A model generated the notes under the pieces. It had not been told where the DNA came from. It did no database searches and worked only from the letters and a program-made list of their open reading frames with translations. DNA of 9,684 bases from Clostridia bacterium (GTDB lineage Bacteria; Bacillota; Clostridia; Peptostreptococcales; Anaerovoracaceae), in assembly GCA_900754795.1 (NCBI GenBank), contig CAAEEA010000062.1:1-9684 (forward strand), read 5' to 3'. The position numbers and the translations under genes were made by a program. This document shows, piece by piece, positions 1 to 7,533 of the stretch. Positions within the stretch are counted from its first letter, which is position 1; the number at the start of each line of letters is the position of its first letter.

Positions 1-230
1 CGATAAATCCTTTATTTTCAAGGCTTTTGGAGGATTTTATTAAAACACTGTAACCTCTGTTGAGAGGTCATAATTTACTGATATTTAAATTCGCATTTGC
101 AGGTGTGTCCGGTTCCACCTTATCACATAACGGGATAAAATACAAGAACAGACACAGCGGTTCAACCTATTGTGGCTGTTAACTGTCTTATGAGCACTTC
201 GCTTTTGCCGCGGGATTTTTATTTTACGGA
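1..230. other. Non-coding flank downstream of the DUF2284 gene, with two small hairpins
   Basis: I see no gene here. Two inverted repeats are visible. The first is ACCTCT-GTTG-AGAGGT at 53-68, a perfect 6-bp stem with a 4-base loop. The second spans 147-180, with AACAG/CTGTT and CACA/TGTG arms separated by one mismatch, around a loop that itself contains GGTTCAACC. Read on the minus strand, the second lies about 50 bases beyond the stop of the DUF2284 gene and is followed by a moderately T-rich stretch. It could be a weak transcription terminator for the minus-strand pair, but the stem is short and the T-run is interrupted. Neither hairpin is a confident call. Confidence 0.3.
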
Positions 231-767
231 TCACTTTGTCAGGAGGCCGCCGACCAGCAGATAATATTCCGGAACGGAAGTTCCGTCTGACCAGAGCGCG
301 TCAAAACCGAAACAGTCACGAACCATGTTCACAGCCAGCATACCGAGAGATTCGAGGGCGTAGCGCATGGAGTCCGGGTGGACGCATGGTCTGTTCTGAA
401 GACGGGCACATTTTTTACACAGGTTACATTCCTGAGCAGCCAGGGATATGCTTCCAGGAAAATCCGACTCGAGATCAAGCATCTGTGCGTCAAAGATTTT
501 TTTCTCGGCAAAAAGCCGTTCCTGAGCCTCTTTGGGACCCGGAGCCCCTTCGTTTGACACACGGTCGACTATAAAACGAAAAGAAGTATATCTTCGCCAG
601 AAGTCGCGCGGATCAAAAGACAGATCAGGGCAGGACCATGTGAGACCAAAGCCGGTACACCGGGAACACTTCTCATAGGTGGTTTTGTAGTCGTAATATT
701 TTTTCATCATATCGTCAACAGACAGAACCGTTTCAAATCTTTCTTTTTTGTATGTAATATCATTCAT
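231..767 (-). CDS. DUF2284 family cysteine-rich protein, putative metal- or Fe-S-binding
   Basis: A 178-residue protein resembling the DUF2284 family of predicted metal-binding proteins, whose biochemical role is not established. Two cysteine groups are visible: Cys34, Cys37 and Cys46 (CSRCTGFGLTWSC), and Cys114, Cys117, Cys120 and Cys128 (a CX2CX2CX7C pattern). The second set would suit an iron-sulfur cluster; this is inference. No signal peptide or membrane segment is seen, so it is probably cytoplasmic. I chose the ATG at 767 because GGAGGTGAGG lies just upstream on the minus strand and because the start overlaps the end of the AraC gene (ATGAATGA, 760-767). Starting further upstream would add 21 residues lying entirely inside the regulator gene. 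The overlap implies translational coupling with the regulator, so it is made with the controller rather than with the enzyme operon. It could be a cofactor-repair, metal-handling or sensing partner. Confidence 0.82.
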   Translation of the reverse strand: MNDITYKKERFETVLSVDDMMKKYYDYKTTYEKCSRCTGFGLTWSCPDLSFDPRDFWRRYTSFRFIVDRVSNEGAPGPKEAQERLFAEKKIFDAQMLDLESDFPGSISLAAQECNLCKKCARLQNRPCVHPDSMRYALESLGMLAVNMVRDCFGFDALWSDGTSVPEYYLLVGGLLTK

Positions 768-2679
768 GGTGAACCTCACCTCCGTCTCGGCTGTCTGTTT
801 CTGCCGGAAATACAGGAGAAACAGCCGCAAGCTGCACTCCCGCGCCTCTCATGGAAAAACTCAGATGCAGAGTATCCTTTATCTCTTCCTGATATACGTC
901 AAGGAGCGGACCGGTTGGTATTATGTCCTTAAAGTCTTTCCAGAGATTTACGTCATCAGAAAAATTCATAGATGAGTAATACGAAAATATGTTGTTGGTC
1001 TGGGTGAATCTGTATTTCATTATCGAATAGACGCCGGCGGGAAGACTTATCTTGAACAGGGCGTCGATCTCATCGTTGAAACTGTCAAAAATGTTTTTTG
1101 CCTGATATATGGAAGTGCTGTTTTTGCACATGTTATATATATCATCGTTATAATGATAAGTCACGATAAAATATCTGCCGCTTGCTCCGGTGGCGCGGAT
1201 TACACAATAATATTTGCCCCTGGCGATGATCTGCCCGGTGAGTCTTGACAGTAGCAGATACGCGTAATAAGAAGGTTTGCGTATCCCTGATGAGGTCAGC
1301 ATCGCCGGGTAGCCGCGCAGTATGCCGGATTCTGCGGCCGGATCTCTGAGGCGTGCCGGCAGCTCCAGCCGGTTATTGTAGAATGTTTCATTGAGCAGAT
1401 TTATCGGGTAGGCGACGGTGTCGTTTCCAAAGGAAATGATCTGCCGCGCGTCGGCGTTGACGGGACTTTTTCTCACCACGAAACCCAGATTGGTCAGAAG
1501 GGTGTAGAGGTTATTTACATCGCCCGGGTCGTCCTTTGGGGACTGGAGCAGGCTTACCCTGCCGGGGCGCAGTTTTTTGAGAGTATAGGGCAGGTCTGTC
1601 CCGAGAACTTTAAAATCATCCAGCGTCACCTGCAGATCGAGTATCTGCCGGAGCAGAGGAAAACGATAAGAAGCGGTTAGGCGGTCTTTTTTGCTGATAT
1701 TTATCTCCAGGCTCACCCGTGAGATAGACGTATTGTTTTCCTGAGCGTTGAGGGCGGACAGCTTGTTTTTTATCAGATGTATCGCGGCGGTTGGAGCAGT
1801 GGGAACAAGCTTTTCCTGACGCGTATCGCTCTTTACCAGAGGCTGGTAGTATTGTCGGTGCTCCTCAGGTGTTCTCTTGTACCACTGAATAAAATATTTC
1901 TCATAGTACGCGGTGGTGGAAAAACCTACGGCCTTGGCGATCTGACTGACTTTCTGGTTTGTATCAAGGAGCAGTATCTCCGACCGTTCGACTCTCGCGA
2001 AGCACAAAAACTCCCTGAAACTCATTCCCGTGCAGTTCTTGATGATATGCGAGACATAGAACATGCTCAGATGCTCCATGTCCGCCAGCTCTTCAAGCTT
2101 GATCTTTTCAGCGTAGTTCTGATATATGTAGTTTATTATCCTGCTGAGCCTGTCCGTAGTGATCTGGTCCATGCTCTCCGCGTTTATGACAGTATCTCCC
2201 TCAAAAGTAAAAAGGTTGAAATACCTGTCCAGATATTCAATAACGTCCTTCATAAGACGGATACACTCGTGTTTGTAATTGAAACTCCTGATGTTGTACT
2301 TAAGAATTATCTGGAGCATGATCTCGCGCAGATGGTCGAGCTTTGGATTGGTGGAACGCTTGGAGTATGTTCTGTAACATGCTTTCCCCAGGTCAGGGAA
2401 ATACTGAGAGAAATACCTTGTGCTTATCTGGATAAGAGCGACTACGTTTTTTTCGGCGTCGTCAACGGAGTACATGGAGTGAATCTCGTGCCCGGCGTTG
2501 ACAAAGATATCGCCCTCCCGGAGAGTATAGATACAATAGCCGTTTTTAAGGCTGATACGGCCTTTAAGGACATAGATAAACTCTATATCCTGATGATAAT
2601 GAACGGGATATTCTTCTAAGGAGGCTATGGTAACGTTGATCGGAAAATCATCCTGGTAGGTTATTTTTTCAAAAAGCAC
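760..2679 (-). CDS. AraC family transcriptional regulator with long extra C-terminal domain
   Basis: A 639-residue regulator, about twice the usual AraC length. Residues about 20-90 look like the cupin-type sensor of AraC proteins (HYHQDIEFIYVLKG, then REGDIFV). Residues about 177-280 form the AraC DNA-binding domain with two helix-turn-helix units: EELADMEHLSMFYVSHIIK, then the signature region SQIAKAVGFSTTAYYEKYF ending in KRTPEEHRQ. Residues about 300-610 are an additional domain. It contains a stretch (GILRGYPAMLTSSGIRKPSY then AYLLLSRL) like the barrel-end region of GH39-type glycosidase-like domains that are fused to AraC regulators in Clostridia; it is probably a non-catalytic ligand sensor. 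That assignment is inference. The start is GTG at 2679 with GGGAGG eight bases upstream. It is divergent from the dehydrogenase-GRE operon and is the likely substrate-responsive activator of it. An extended -10 lies at 2719-2727. Confidence 0.88.
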   Translation of the reverse strand: MLFEKITYQDDFPINVTIASLEEYPVHYHQDIEFIYVLKGRISLKNGYCIYTLREGDIFVNAGHEIHSMYSVDDAEKNVVALIQISTRYFSQYFPDLGKACYRTYSKRSTNPKLDHLREIMLQIILKYNIRSFNYKHECIRLMKDVIEYLDRYFNLFTFEGDTVINAESMDQITTDRLSRIINYIYQNYAEKIKLEELADMEHLSMFYVSHIIKNCTGMSFREFLCFARVERSEILLLDTNQKVSQIAKAVGFSTTAYYEKYFIQWYKRTPEEHRQYYQPLVKSDTRQEKLVPTAPTAAIHLIKNKLSALNAQENNTSISRVSLEINISKKDRLTASYRFPLLRQILDLQVTLDDFKVLGTDLPYTLKKLRPGRVSLLQSPKDDPGDVNNLYTLLTNLGFVVRKSPVNADARQIISFGNDTVAYPINLLNETFYNNRLELPARLRDPAAESGILRGYPAMLTSSGIRKPSYYAYLLLSRLTGQIIARGKYYCVIRATGASGRYFIVTYHYNDDIYNMCKNSTSIYQAKNIFDSFNDEIDALFKISLPAGVYSIMKYRFTQTNNIFSYYSSMNFSDDVNLWKDFKDIIPTGPLLDVYQEEIKDTLHLSFSMRGAGVQLAAVSPVFPAETDSRDGGEVHHE

Positions 2680-2709
2680 TTTTGGATCCTCCCGTGTTTT
2701 ATTTGCAGG

Positions 2710-2732
2710 TTTTAGTGTATTATATCACAAAA
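2710..2732 (-). promoter_or_regulatory. Extended -10 promoter of the AraC gene with overlapping inverted repeat
   Basis: On the minus strand the sequence TGATATAAT (2727-2719) is a perfect extended -10 box, 40 bases from the GTG start. The -35 region is a pyrimidine tract and matches poorly, which is usual for extended -10 promoters. The -10 lies at the centre of an imperfect inverted repeat: TTTTAGTG (2710-2717), an 8-base spacer, then CACAAAA (2726-2732). A dimeric regulator bound there would block RNA polymerase. The repeat resembles a degenerate Crp/Fnr- or Rex-like site, but the match is partial, so the binding protein is unknown. Confidence 0.5.
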
Positions 2733-2816
2733 GGAGAAAAAGAAAAGGATTAGCAAAAAAGAAACACTTTTGATTTTTTTTGAACAATTCAATTCTGTTT
2801 AATAGCAAACCAATTA

Positions 2817-2845
2817 TTGTTTTAAGTGATGAATAAACCTAAAAT
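2817..2845 (+). promoter_or_regulatory. Candidate promoter of the dehydrogenase-GRE operon
   Basis: TTGTTT (2817-2822), a 17-base spacer and TAAAAT (2840-2845) make a plausible sigma-A promoter, giving a leader of about 50 bases. An alternative -10, TATAAT at 2872-2877, matches the consensus perfectly but has no -35 at the right distance. It would place transcription start almost at the ribosome binding site and would need an activator. The AraC protein encoded next door could supply that, binding in the very AT-rich stretch at 2733-2815. No clear pair of AraC half-sites is visible by eye. The ribosome binding site AGGAGG is at 2890-2895, six bases before the ATG. Confidence 0.4.
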
Positions 2846-2901
2846 AATCAAAGAAATTATACCGAGACAAATATAATATAAAAGAATCGAGGAGGATCAA
2901 C

Positions 2902-3657
2902 ATGAGCAATGAAAGAAAAGTTGCCGTTGTAACAGGCGCGGCAGGCGGCATCGGAAGCGCCGTCGTTAAGAAATTCTACAAAAACGATTATGATGTTGTA
3001 ATGGTAGACGTTACCGAAGAAGGCATCAAAAAAGTCATAGCCGACAATAATTTCCCTGAGGACAGAGTATCCTGGTACGTAATGGATATCTCCGATGAGG
3101 AACAGGTAAAGAACAATCTGGCAGATGTAAAAGCAAAAAAAGGCCGCATAGACGCTCTTGTGAATACAGCCGGAATCGTGGGAAAATACAATCCTACGAT
3201 CGACTATTCTTTCGAGAACTTCAAGAGAATCTATGAAGTAAACGTATTCGGCACTTTCCTGATGATGAAGTATGCTCTGCCTACCATGGTAGAACAGAAC
3301 TACGGCAGGATCGTAAACTTCGGCTCGGTTTCCGGAATGACCGGATATACTTTTGAAATCGGTTACGGCTCCAGCAAATGGGCTGTTATCGGTATGACCA
3401 AGAATGTAGCCAACGAATACGGCCCGCACAACATTCACGCCAATTCAGTTTCACCTGGATGGGTGGACACTCCGATGTTCTGGGGAACTCTCGAAGACTA
3501 CAAGAACTTCGACGATTCGGAAGTAAACCTTGGACCTCTCGGACGTCCGTCAAAACCTGAGGAACTGGCAGACGTAGTATACTACCTCTGCACTGAGGAC
3601 GCGTTTATTATCAACGGTTCTAATGTACTGGCAGACGGAGGAAAGATGCTGGGTTAG
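2902..3657 (+). CDS. SDR family NAD(P)-dependent oxidoreductase
   Basis: A 251-residue classical short-chain dehydrogenase/reductase, the usual length. It has the cofactor motif TGAAGGIG (residues 11-18), NTAG (88-91) in place of the more common NNAG, and the full catalytic tetrad Asn114, Ser142, Tyr155, Lys159 (YGSSK). PGWVDTP follows near residue 184. Asp36 at the end of the second strand suggests NAD rather than NADP. The enzyme should interconvert an alcohol and a ketone or aldehyde in the cytoplasm; the substrate cannot be told from sequence. It is the first gene of the GRE operon, 23 bases before the GRE start. This suggests it either prepares the GRE substrate by oxidising or reducing an alcohol carbon, or reduces the carbonyl product to recycle NADH. 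Specific SDR annotations such as 3-oxoacyl-ACP reductase would be over-calls. Confidence 0.93.
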   Translation: MSNERKVAVVTGAAGGIGSAVVKKFYKNDYDVVMVDVTEEGIKKVIADNNFPEDRVSWYVMDISDEEQVKNNLADVKAKKGRIDALVNTAGIVGKYNPTIDYSFENFKRIYEVNVFGTFLMMKYALPTMVEQNYGRIVNFGSVSGMTGYTFEIGYGSSKWAVIGMTKNVANEYGPHNIHANSVSPGWVDTPMFWGTLEDYKNFDDSEVNLGPLGRPSKPEELADVVYYLCTEDAFIINGSNVLADGGKMLG

Positions 3658-3680
3658 ACCGCAAAAAGGAGGATATTGAG

Positions 3681-6056
3681 ATGTTAAACCCGAGAATACA
3701 GAAAATGAGAGACCGGCTTTGGGATACCAGACCTTGCATAACAGCCGAAAGGCTTGTTCTGGCAACTGAAGCTTATGAAAAATTCGCCGGAGAGGTACCG
3801 CCGATTTTCCGCGCCAAAGTGGCCAACTACGTAATGGAAAACATGACCACTCTGATCATGGAAAACGAACTTATCGTCGGCACGGCAACTGACAAGTACA
3901 GGGGAGCAAACCTTTATCCTGAGTTTCAGTCAAGCTCATGGTATATCAGCGATATCGACGATTTCCCTGTAAGGAGCAAAGATCCGTATGACATCACACC
4001 GGAAGACAGAGAGAAGATCCTGGCCACCCTGCCGTACTGGGAAGGAAAGTCCATGGAAGACCTGTCAAAAAAGGTGATTCCTGAGCACATCAGAGAATGC
4101 ATGAAAGATGACATCATCACCGTGGGTCTGACCAACGGCGTATCCGGAGAGACTGTATGCGACCATGAGAAGCTTCTCAGAGTCGGCATCAGAGGATACA
4201 TAGATGAATGTAAAGCCAATATCGAAAAAACCATACCTAAATGCAAAGAGGATCAGGAGAAGATCAATTACTGGACTGCCTGCATAATCCAGAGCGAAGG
4301 ACTTATAACCTATGCTCACAGGATGGCTGACGAAGCCGAAAGACAGGCAGCCGAGTGCAGCGACGAAAAGAGAAAACAGGAACTTTTGACAGTTGCCGCA
4401 AACTGCCGCGTAGTTCCTGAAAATCCGCCTCAGAACTTCTGGCAGGCGCTCCAGCTCCTGTGGTTCGTACATGTTTTCTTCCATATTGAGGTATGTACGA
4501 CAGCCTGCAGCTTCGGACGTTTTGACCAGTACATGTGGCCTTTCTACAAAAAGGACGTCATAGACGAAAAGAACATGACCGAAGAGGAAGCCATGGAAGT
4601 TCTGGAATGCTTCTATCTCAAATGCTGTGAAGTTTATGAAGTTCGTGACAAATGGTACGCCACATCTTTCGCCGGATACCCTATGTGGGAGCTTCTCACC
4701 GTAGGCGGTCAGACTCCGGACGGAAAAGACGCGACCAACCCGCTGTCATATGTATGCCTTGAGGCTGCCAATCAGCTCAAGACTACTCAGCCGGTACTTG
4801 CTGTAAGAGTATGGGAAGAAACCCCGCAGGATCTGATCGACCTTGGATGCAGGATGATCCAGGACGGCCAGGCCAACCCGGGATTCTTCAATGACAAGAC
4901 TGCCATCAAGATGGCGCTGGGTAAGGGTTGCACTCTCGAGGAAGCCAGAGACTGGAATATCATCGGCTGTATCCAGCCGGGTCCGGGAGGCGGCGGAACA
5001 GACGGATCTCCTGACGCCGGATATGTAAACATGGGTAAGATGATCGAGTTCGTACTCCATAACGGAGTAGACCCGGAGACAGGCAAGCTCATGGGACTTC
5101 AGACAGGCGACCCGAGAGACTTTAAGAACATCGAGGAATTTAAGGACGCTCTCAAGAAACAGATCCTCCACCACTATAAACTGGTTAAAGAGGGATATGA
5201 CATCATGCAGAGCATCCACATGATCAAATACCCTGTTATCTTCGCTTCAATGGTAACTAAGGGCTGTGTTGAGAGAGGCAAATCGGTACAGGAAGGCGGA
5301 GCCAATTATTCAACCGCCGGCATGTACATCACAGGCGCCGCCAACATGGCAGACTCCATCGTGGCCATCGAGAAATGCGTATTTGAGGACAAAGACGTTA
5401 CCATGGATGAACTGATCAAGGCTCTTGACACCAACTTTGAAGGCAATGAGAGACTTCGTCAGCTTCTGCTCAACAAACCGGAGAAATTCGGCAATGACTG
5501 CGAGCACGTGGACAGCGTATACAGAGAGATGACCCACTTTATAGCTGATAATGTACAGCAGTGGCCGGACGCCAGAGGCGGCAGATACTCATTCAATGTA
5601 CATTCTCAGACAGTAAACGTATCTCACGGCATGGTATGCGGAGCTACTCCGGACGGAAGAAAAGCCGGCGAGCCTTTCTGCGACAACGCTTCTCCGATGA
5701 TGGGAAGAGATGTGAGCGGACCTACGGCTACAGTTAAATCCGTAGCGGCTATGGATCAGGGAGATTTCCATGACGGAGCTCTGTTTAATCTCCGCTTTGA
5801 CCCTAAGGGCGTTGAAGGCGAAAAGGGACTTCAGAGGATTGAAGGCGTTATCAAGACCTTCTTCGATCACGGCGGAGAGCATATCCAGATCAATGTAGTC
5901 GACACTGACACATTGAAAGACGCTCAGGTAAATCCTGAAAAGCACAAAGGTCTCATGGTTCGTGTAGCCGGATATATGGCTTACTTCACAGAACTTGACA
6001 AGAGCGCTCAGGATACGATAATATATAGAACGGCTCACTTTGAAAACGAGCAGTAA
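3681..6056 (+). CDS. Glycyl radical enzyme (PFL2-like dehydratase/lyase superfamily), substrate unknown
   Basis: A 791-residue glycyl radical enzyme, the usual size for the family. The C-terminal motif RVAGYMAYFTELDKSAQD then IIYRT carries the radical glycine, Gly764 (codon 5970-5972). The thiyl cysteine is Cys430 (codon 4968-4970) in NIIGCIQPGPGGGG. Other family signatures are FGRFDQYMWPFY, GYPMWELLTVGGQ, the SYVCLEAANQ helix, GATPDGRKAGEPFCDNASP and HIQINVVDTDTLKDAQ. Pyruvate formate-lyase is excluded because it needs two adjacent cysteines. In the well-studied eliminases and decarboxylases (glycerol and propanediol dehydratases, CutC, HypD, HPAD, IslA) a Glu sits two residues after the Cys; here it is Gln432, followed by an unusual glycine-rich loop. 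The reaction is therefore unassigned. The AGGAGG at 3667-3672 is a strong ribosome binding site. The next gene is its activase. No microcompartment shell gene or transporter lies in the window. Confidence 0.96.
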   Translation: MLNPRIQKMRDRLWDTRPCITAERLVLATEAYEKFAGEVPPIFRAKVANYVMENMTTLIMENELIVGTATDKYRGANLYPEFQSSSWYISDIDDFPVRSKDPYDITPEDREKILATLPYWEGKSMEDLSKKVIPEHIRECMKDDIITVGLTNGVSGETVCDHEKLLRVGIRGYIDECKANIEKTIPKCKEDQEKINYWTACIIQSEGLITYAHRMADEAERQAAECSDEKRKQELLTVAANCRVVPENPPQNFWQALQLLWFVHVFFHIEVCTTACSFGRFDQYMWPFYKKDVIDEKNMTEEEAMEVLECFYLKCCEVYEVRDKWYATSFAGYPMWELLTVGGQTPDGKDATNPLSYVCLEAANQLKTTQPVLAVRVWEETPQDLIDLGCRMIQDGQANPGFFNDKTAIKMALGKGCTLEEARDWNIIGCIQPGPGGGGTDGSPDAGYVNMGKMIEFVLHNGVDPETGKLMGLQTGDPRDFKNIEEFKDALKKQILHHYKLVKEGYDIMQSIHMIKYPVIFASMVTKGCVERGKSVQEGGANYSTAGMYITGAANMADSIVAIEKCVFEDKDVTMDELIKALDTNFEGNERLRQLLLNKPEKFGNDCEHVDSVYREMTHFIADNVQQWPDARGGRYSFNVHSQTVNVSHGMVCGATPDGRKAGEPFCDNASPMMGRDVSGPTATVKSVAAMDQGDFHDGALFNLRFDPKGVEGEKGLQRIEGVIKTFFDHGGEHIQINVVDTDTLKDAQVNPEKHKGLMVRVAGYMAYFTELDKSAQDTIIYRTAHFENEQ

Positions 6057-6080
6057 AATATATCTGACAAGGAGCGACCA

Positions 6081-7019
6081 GTGAACAGCAAACCATTAAC
6101 AGCGTTAGTGGGTGCCATACAGAAGTTTAGTACAGAGGACGGCCCGGGAATCAGAACGACAGTTTTTCTCAAGGGCTGTCCTCTCGACTGTAAATGGTGC
6201 CATAATCCTGAACTTATCTCATTTAAACAGCAGGTCATTGAGATGCCAAACAGCTGTATCAAATGCGGGTACTGCCTTGAGCATTGTCCGCAGAAAGCCA
6301 TATATGTAGGCGAAGATATGAAGATTCATGTCAACCGAAATATATGCGATAACTGTCTTGAATGTATCGACTTCTGCTATGCCAAAGCTCTTCAGGCGGT
6401 AGCCGACGAGATGACGCCGGATGAGGTGATGAAGCAGGTTGTTCAGGACAAAGGCTTTTATGATAACACCGGCGGAGGAATGACAGTCAGCGGCGGAGAG
6501 ATGCTCAGCCAGAGCGAATTTGCCGGAGCTCTTGTTGATCTTGCCAAAGAAAACGACATCAGAGTCTGTCTGGACACTTCCGGATTCGGAGACGGGGACA
6601 GACTTTATGACCTGGCTTCAAGGGATAACGTGACGGATATTCTCTATGACATGAAAGCCATAGATGATGACATACACAAAGAATATGTCGGTCAGAGCAA
6701 CGAAGTCATCCTGGCAAATCTCACGCGTCTTGCGGACGATCCTGAGACAAACCGGAAGCTGCAGATGCGTATGCCCCTTGTTAAAGGCGTTAATGACGGC
6801 TGGGATATGATCGAAAAGACGGCGGCGTTTTACAAGGCTCACGGAATAAAGCGTGTAACGCTTCTGCCGTATCATAATCTCGGCGTATCAAAGATGCGCA
6901 ATATCGGCGGAAACCCGATGGAGTTTGAACCGCCTTCAGATGAATACGTAGATAAGATAAAGGCGTATTTTGAAGAGGAAGCGCGTATGGATGTGGAAAT
7001 CCTCGGAAAAGTCAAATAA
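6081..7019 (+). CDS. Glycyl radical enzyme activase (radical SAM)
   Basis: A 312-residue activating enzyme that cleaves S-adenosylmethionine reductively and takes a hydrogen atom from the glycine of its partner, here Gly764 of the preceding GRE. The radical-SAM cluster motif is Cys33-X3-Cys37-X2-Cys40 within FLKGCPLDCKWCHNPE. It is followed by two complete ferredoxin-like sets, Cys59/62/65/69 and Cys89/92/95/99. This insert is typical of activases for PFL2-type GREs and absent from the pyruvate formate-lyase activase. TGGGMTVSGGE (about 130-140) is the SAM-binding GGE motif. I chose the GTG at 6081 because AAGGAG (6069-6074) lies six bases before it; no in-frame ATG competes. It sits 24 bases after the GRE stop, is the last gene of the operon, and is closed by the terminator at 7031-7055. 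Confidence 0.96.
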   Translation: MNSKPLTALVGAIQKFSTEDGPGIRTTVFLKGCPLDCKWCHNPELISFKQQVIEMPNSCIKCGYCLEHCPQKAIYVGEDMKIHVNRNICDNCLECIDFCYAKALQAVADEMTPDEVMKQVVQDKGFYDNTGGGMTVSGGEMLSQSEFAGALVDLAKENDIRVCLDTSGFGDGDRLYDLASRDNVTDILYDMKAIDDDIHKEYVGQSNEVILANLTRLADDPETNRKLQMRMPLVKGVNDGWDMIEKTAAFYKAHGIKRVTLLPYHNLGVSKMRNIGGNPMEFEPPSDEYVDKIKAYFEEEARMDVEILGKVK

Positions 7020-7030
7020 GATCCAAAATA

Positions 7031-7055
7031 AAAAAGCGGGCGCTGCCCGCTTTTT
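7031..7055. terminator. Bidirectional intrinsic terminator between activase and thioredoxin genes
   Basis: AAAAAGCGGGC (7031-7041), loop GCT less its edges (7042-7044), then GCCCGCTTTTT (7045-7055). The GC core is perfectly paired and extends into A/T pairs, so each strand reads as stem plus T-run. It lies 12 bases after the activase stop on the plus strand and 7 bases after the thioredoxin stop on the minus strand, and so serves both converging genes. Confidence 0.9.
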
Positions 7056-7061
7056 AGCTGC

Positions 7062-7373
7062 TTATTTAAGCATGGCCTCAATATCTTCCTTAGGTCTGTA
7101 GCCTACAGAGGTGCTTTCGATTACGCCTCCCTTGAACAGAATCACGGTCGGTATGCTCATGACATTGTAAGCCATGGCGAGAGCCTGCTCTTCATCAACG
7201 TTTACTTTGCCGACTTTGACTTTGCCGTCGTATTCTTTGGCAATTTCTTCAATAACCGGCGCAAGCATACGGCACGGTCCGCACCAGGCGGCCCAGAAAT
7301 CTACCAGCACCGGAATATCTGAACCCATGACCTCTTTTTCAAAGTTTTCTGATGTTAATTTTATTTCTGACAT
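7062..7373 (-). CDS. trxA: Thioredoxin
   Basis: A 103-residue thioredoxin, standard length. It has the active site WCGPC (residues 30-34), Asp25 in VDFWA, and the cis-proline Pro75 in MSIPT. It reduces protein disulfides in the cytoplasm with electrons from thioredoxin reductase. The ATG at 7373 has GAGG (7382-7385) eight bases upstream. It faces the GRE operon tail to tail and shares its terminator, so it is unlikely to belong to that pathway. It is probably the last native chromosomal protein gene before the integrated element. A weak TATACA-like -10 is present near 7393-7398 on the minus strand, without a good -35, so I do not list a promoter. Confidence 0.96.
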   Translation of the reverse strand: MSEIKLTSENFEKEVMGSDIPVLVDFWAAWCGPCRMLAPVIEEIAKEYDGKVKVGKVNVDEEQALAMAYNVMSIPTVILFKGGVIESTSVGYRPKEDIEAMLK

Positions 7374-7495
7374 TTTATCTACCTCGTTTCATGTATAATG
7401 TAAAAACTGATCCCATGATATATTATTACCTCATAATCGGCCGATAAATCGCGGATTTGCCGTCAAACTTTCTGTTTTGCCGTGTTTTCGCGCGC

Positions 7496-7529
7496 AAATA
7501 AAACGCCCCGTCTTAAAACGGAGCATTTT
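7496..7529 (-). terminator. Intrinsic terminator of the tRNA gene
   Basis: Read on the minus strand: AAAAT, GCTCCG (7524-7519), an 8-base loop, CGGGGC (7510-7505), G and then a T-rich tail (TTTTATTT). Two pairs are G-U wobbles on the minus strand and would be mismatches on the plus strand, which fixes the direction. It starts a few bases after the tRNA CCA end, so the original tRNA terminator stayed with the 3' half on the chromosomal side. Confidence 0.7.
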
Positions 7530-7533
7530 CATC

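Noticed and set aside
19..28. CAAGGCTTTT near the left edge, matching 7633-7642 in the element end
   Set aside because: A 10-base match between two places in a 9.7-kb window is expected many times by chance, and nothing else at the left edge looks like an attachment site.
1777..2619. A 280-codon plus-strand open frame opposite the AraC gene
   Set aside because: It lies wholly inside the AraC coding region on the other strand, has no recognisable motifs, and the AraC frame has clear family signatures.
5589..6038. A 149-codon minus-strand open frame opposite the end of the GRE gene
   Set aside because: It is a shadow of the conserved glycyl radical domain and has no family resemblance or ribosome binding site that I can see.
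3681..6056. Calling the GRE a pyruvate formate-lyase, choline lyase or glycerol dehydratase
   Set aside because: There is one active-site cysteine rather than an adjacent pair, and Gln replaces the Glu found in the dehydratases and CutC; the neighbourhood also lacks their partner genes.
7436..7445. Perfect 10-base palindrome ATCGGCCGAT upstream of trxA
   Set aside because: Short, single, and not placed over a recognisable promoter; could be chance.
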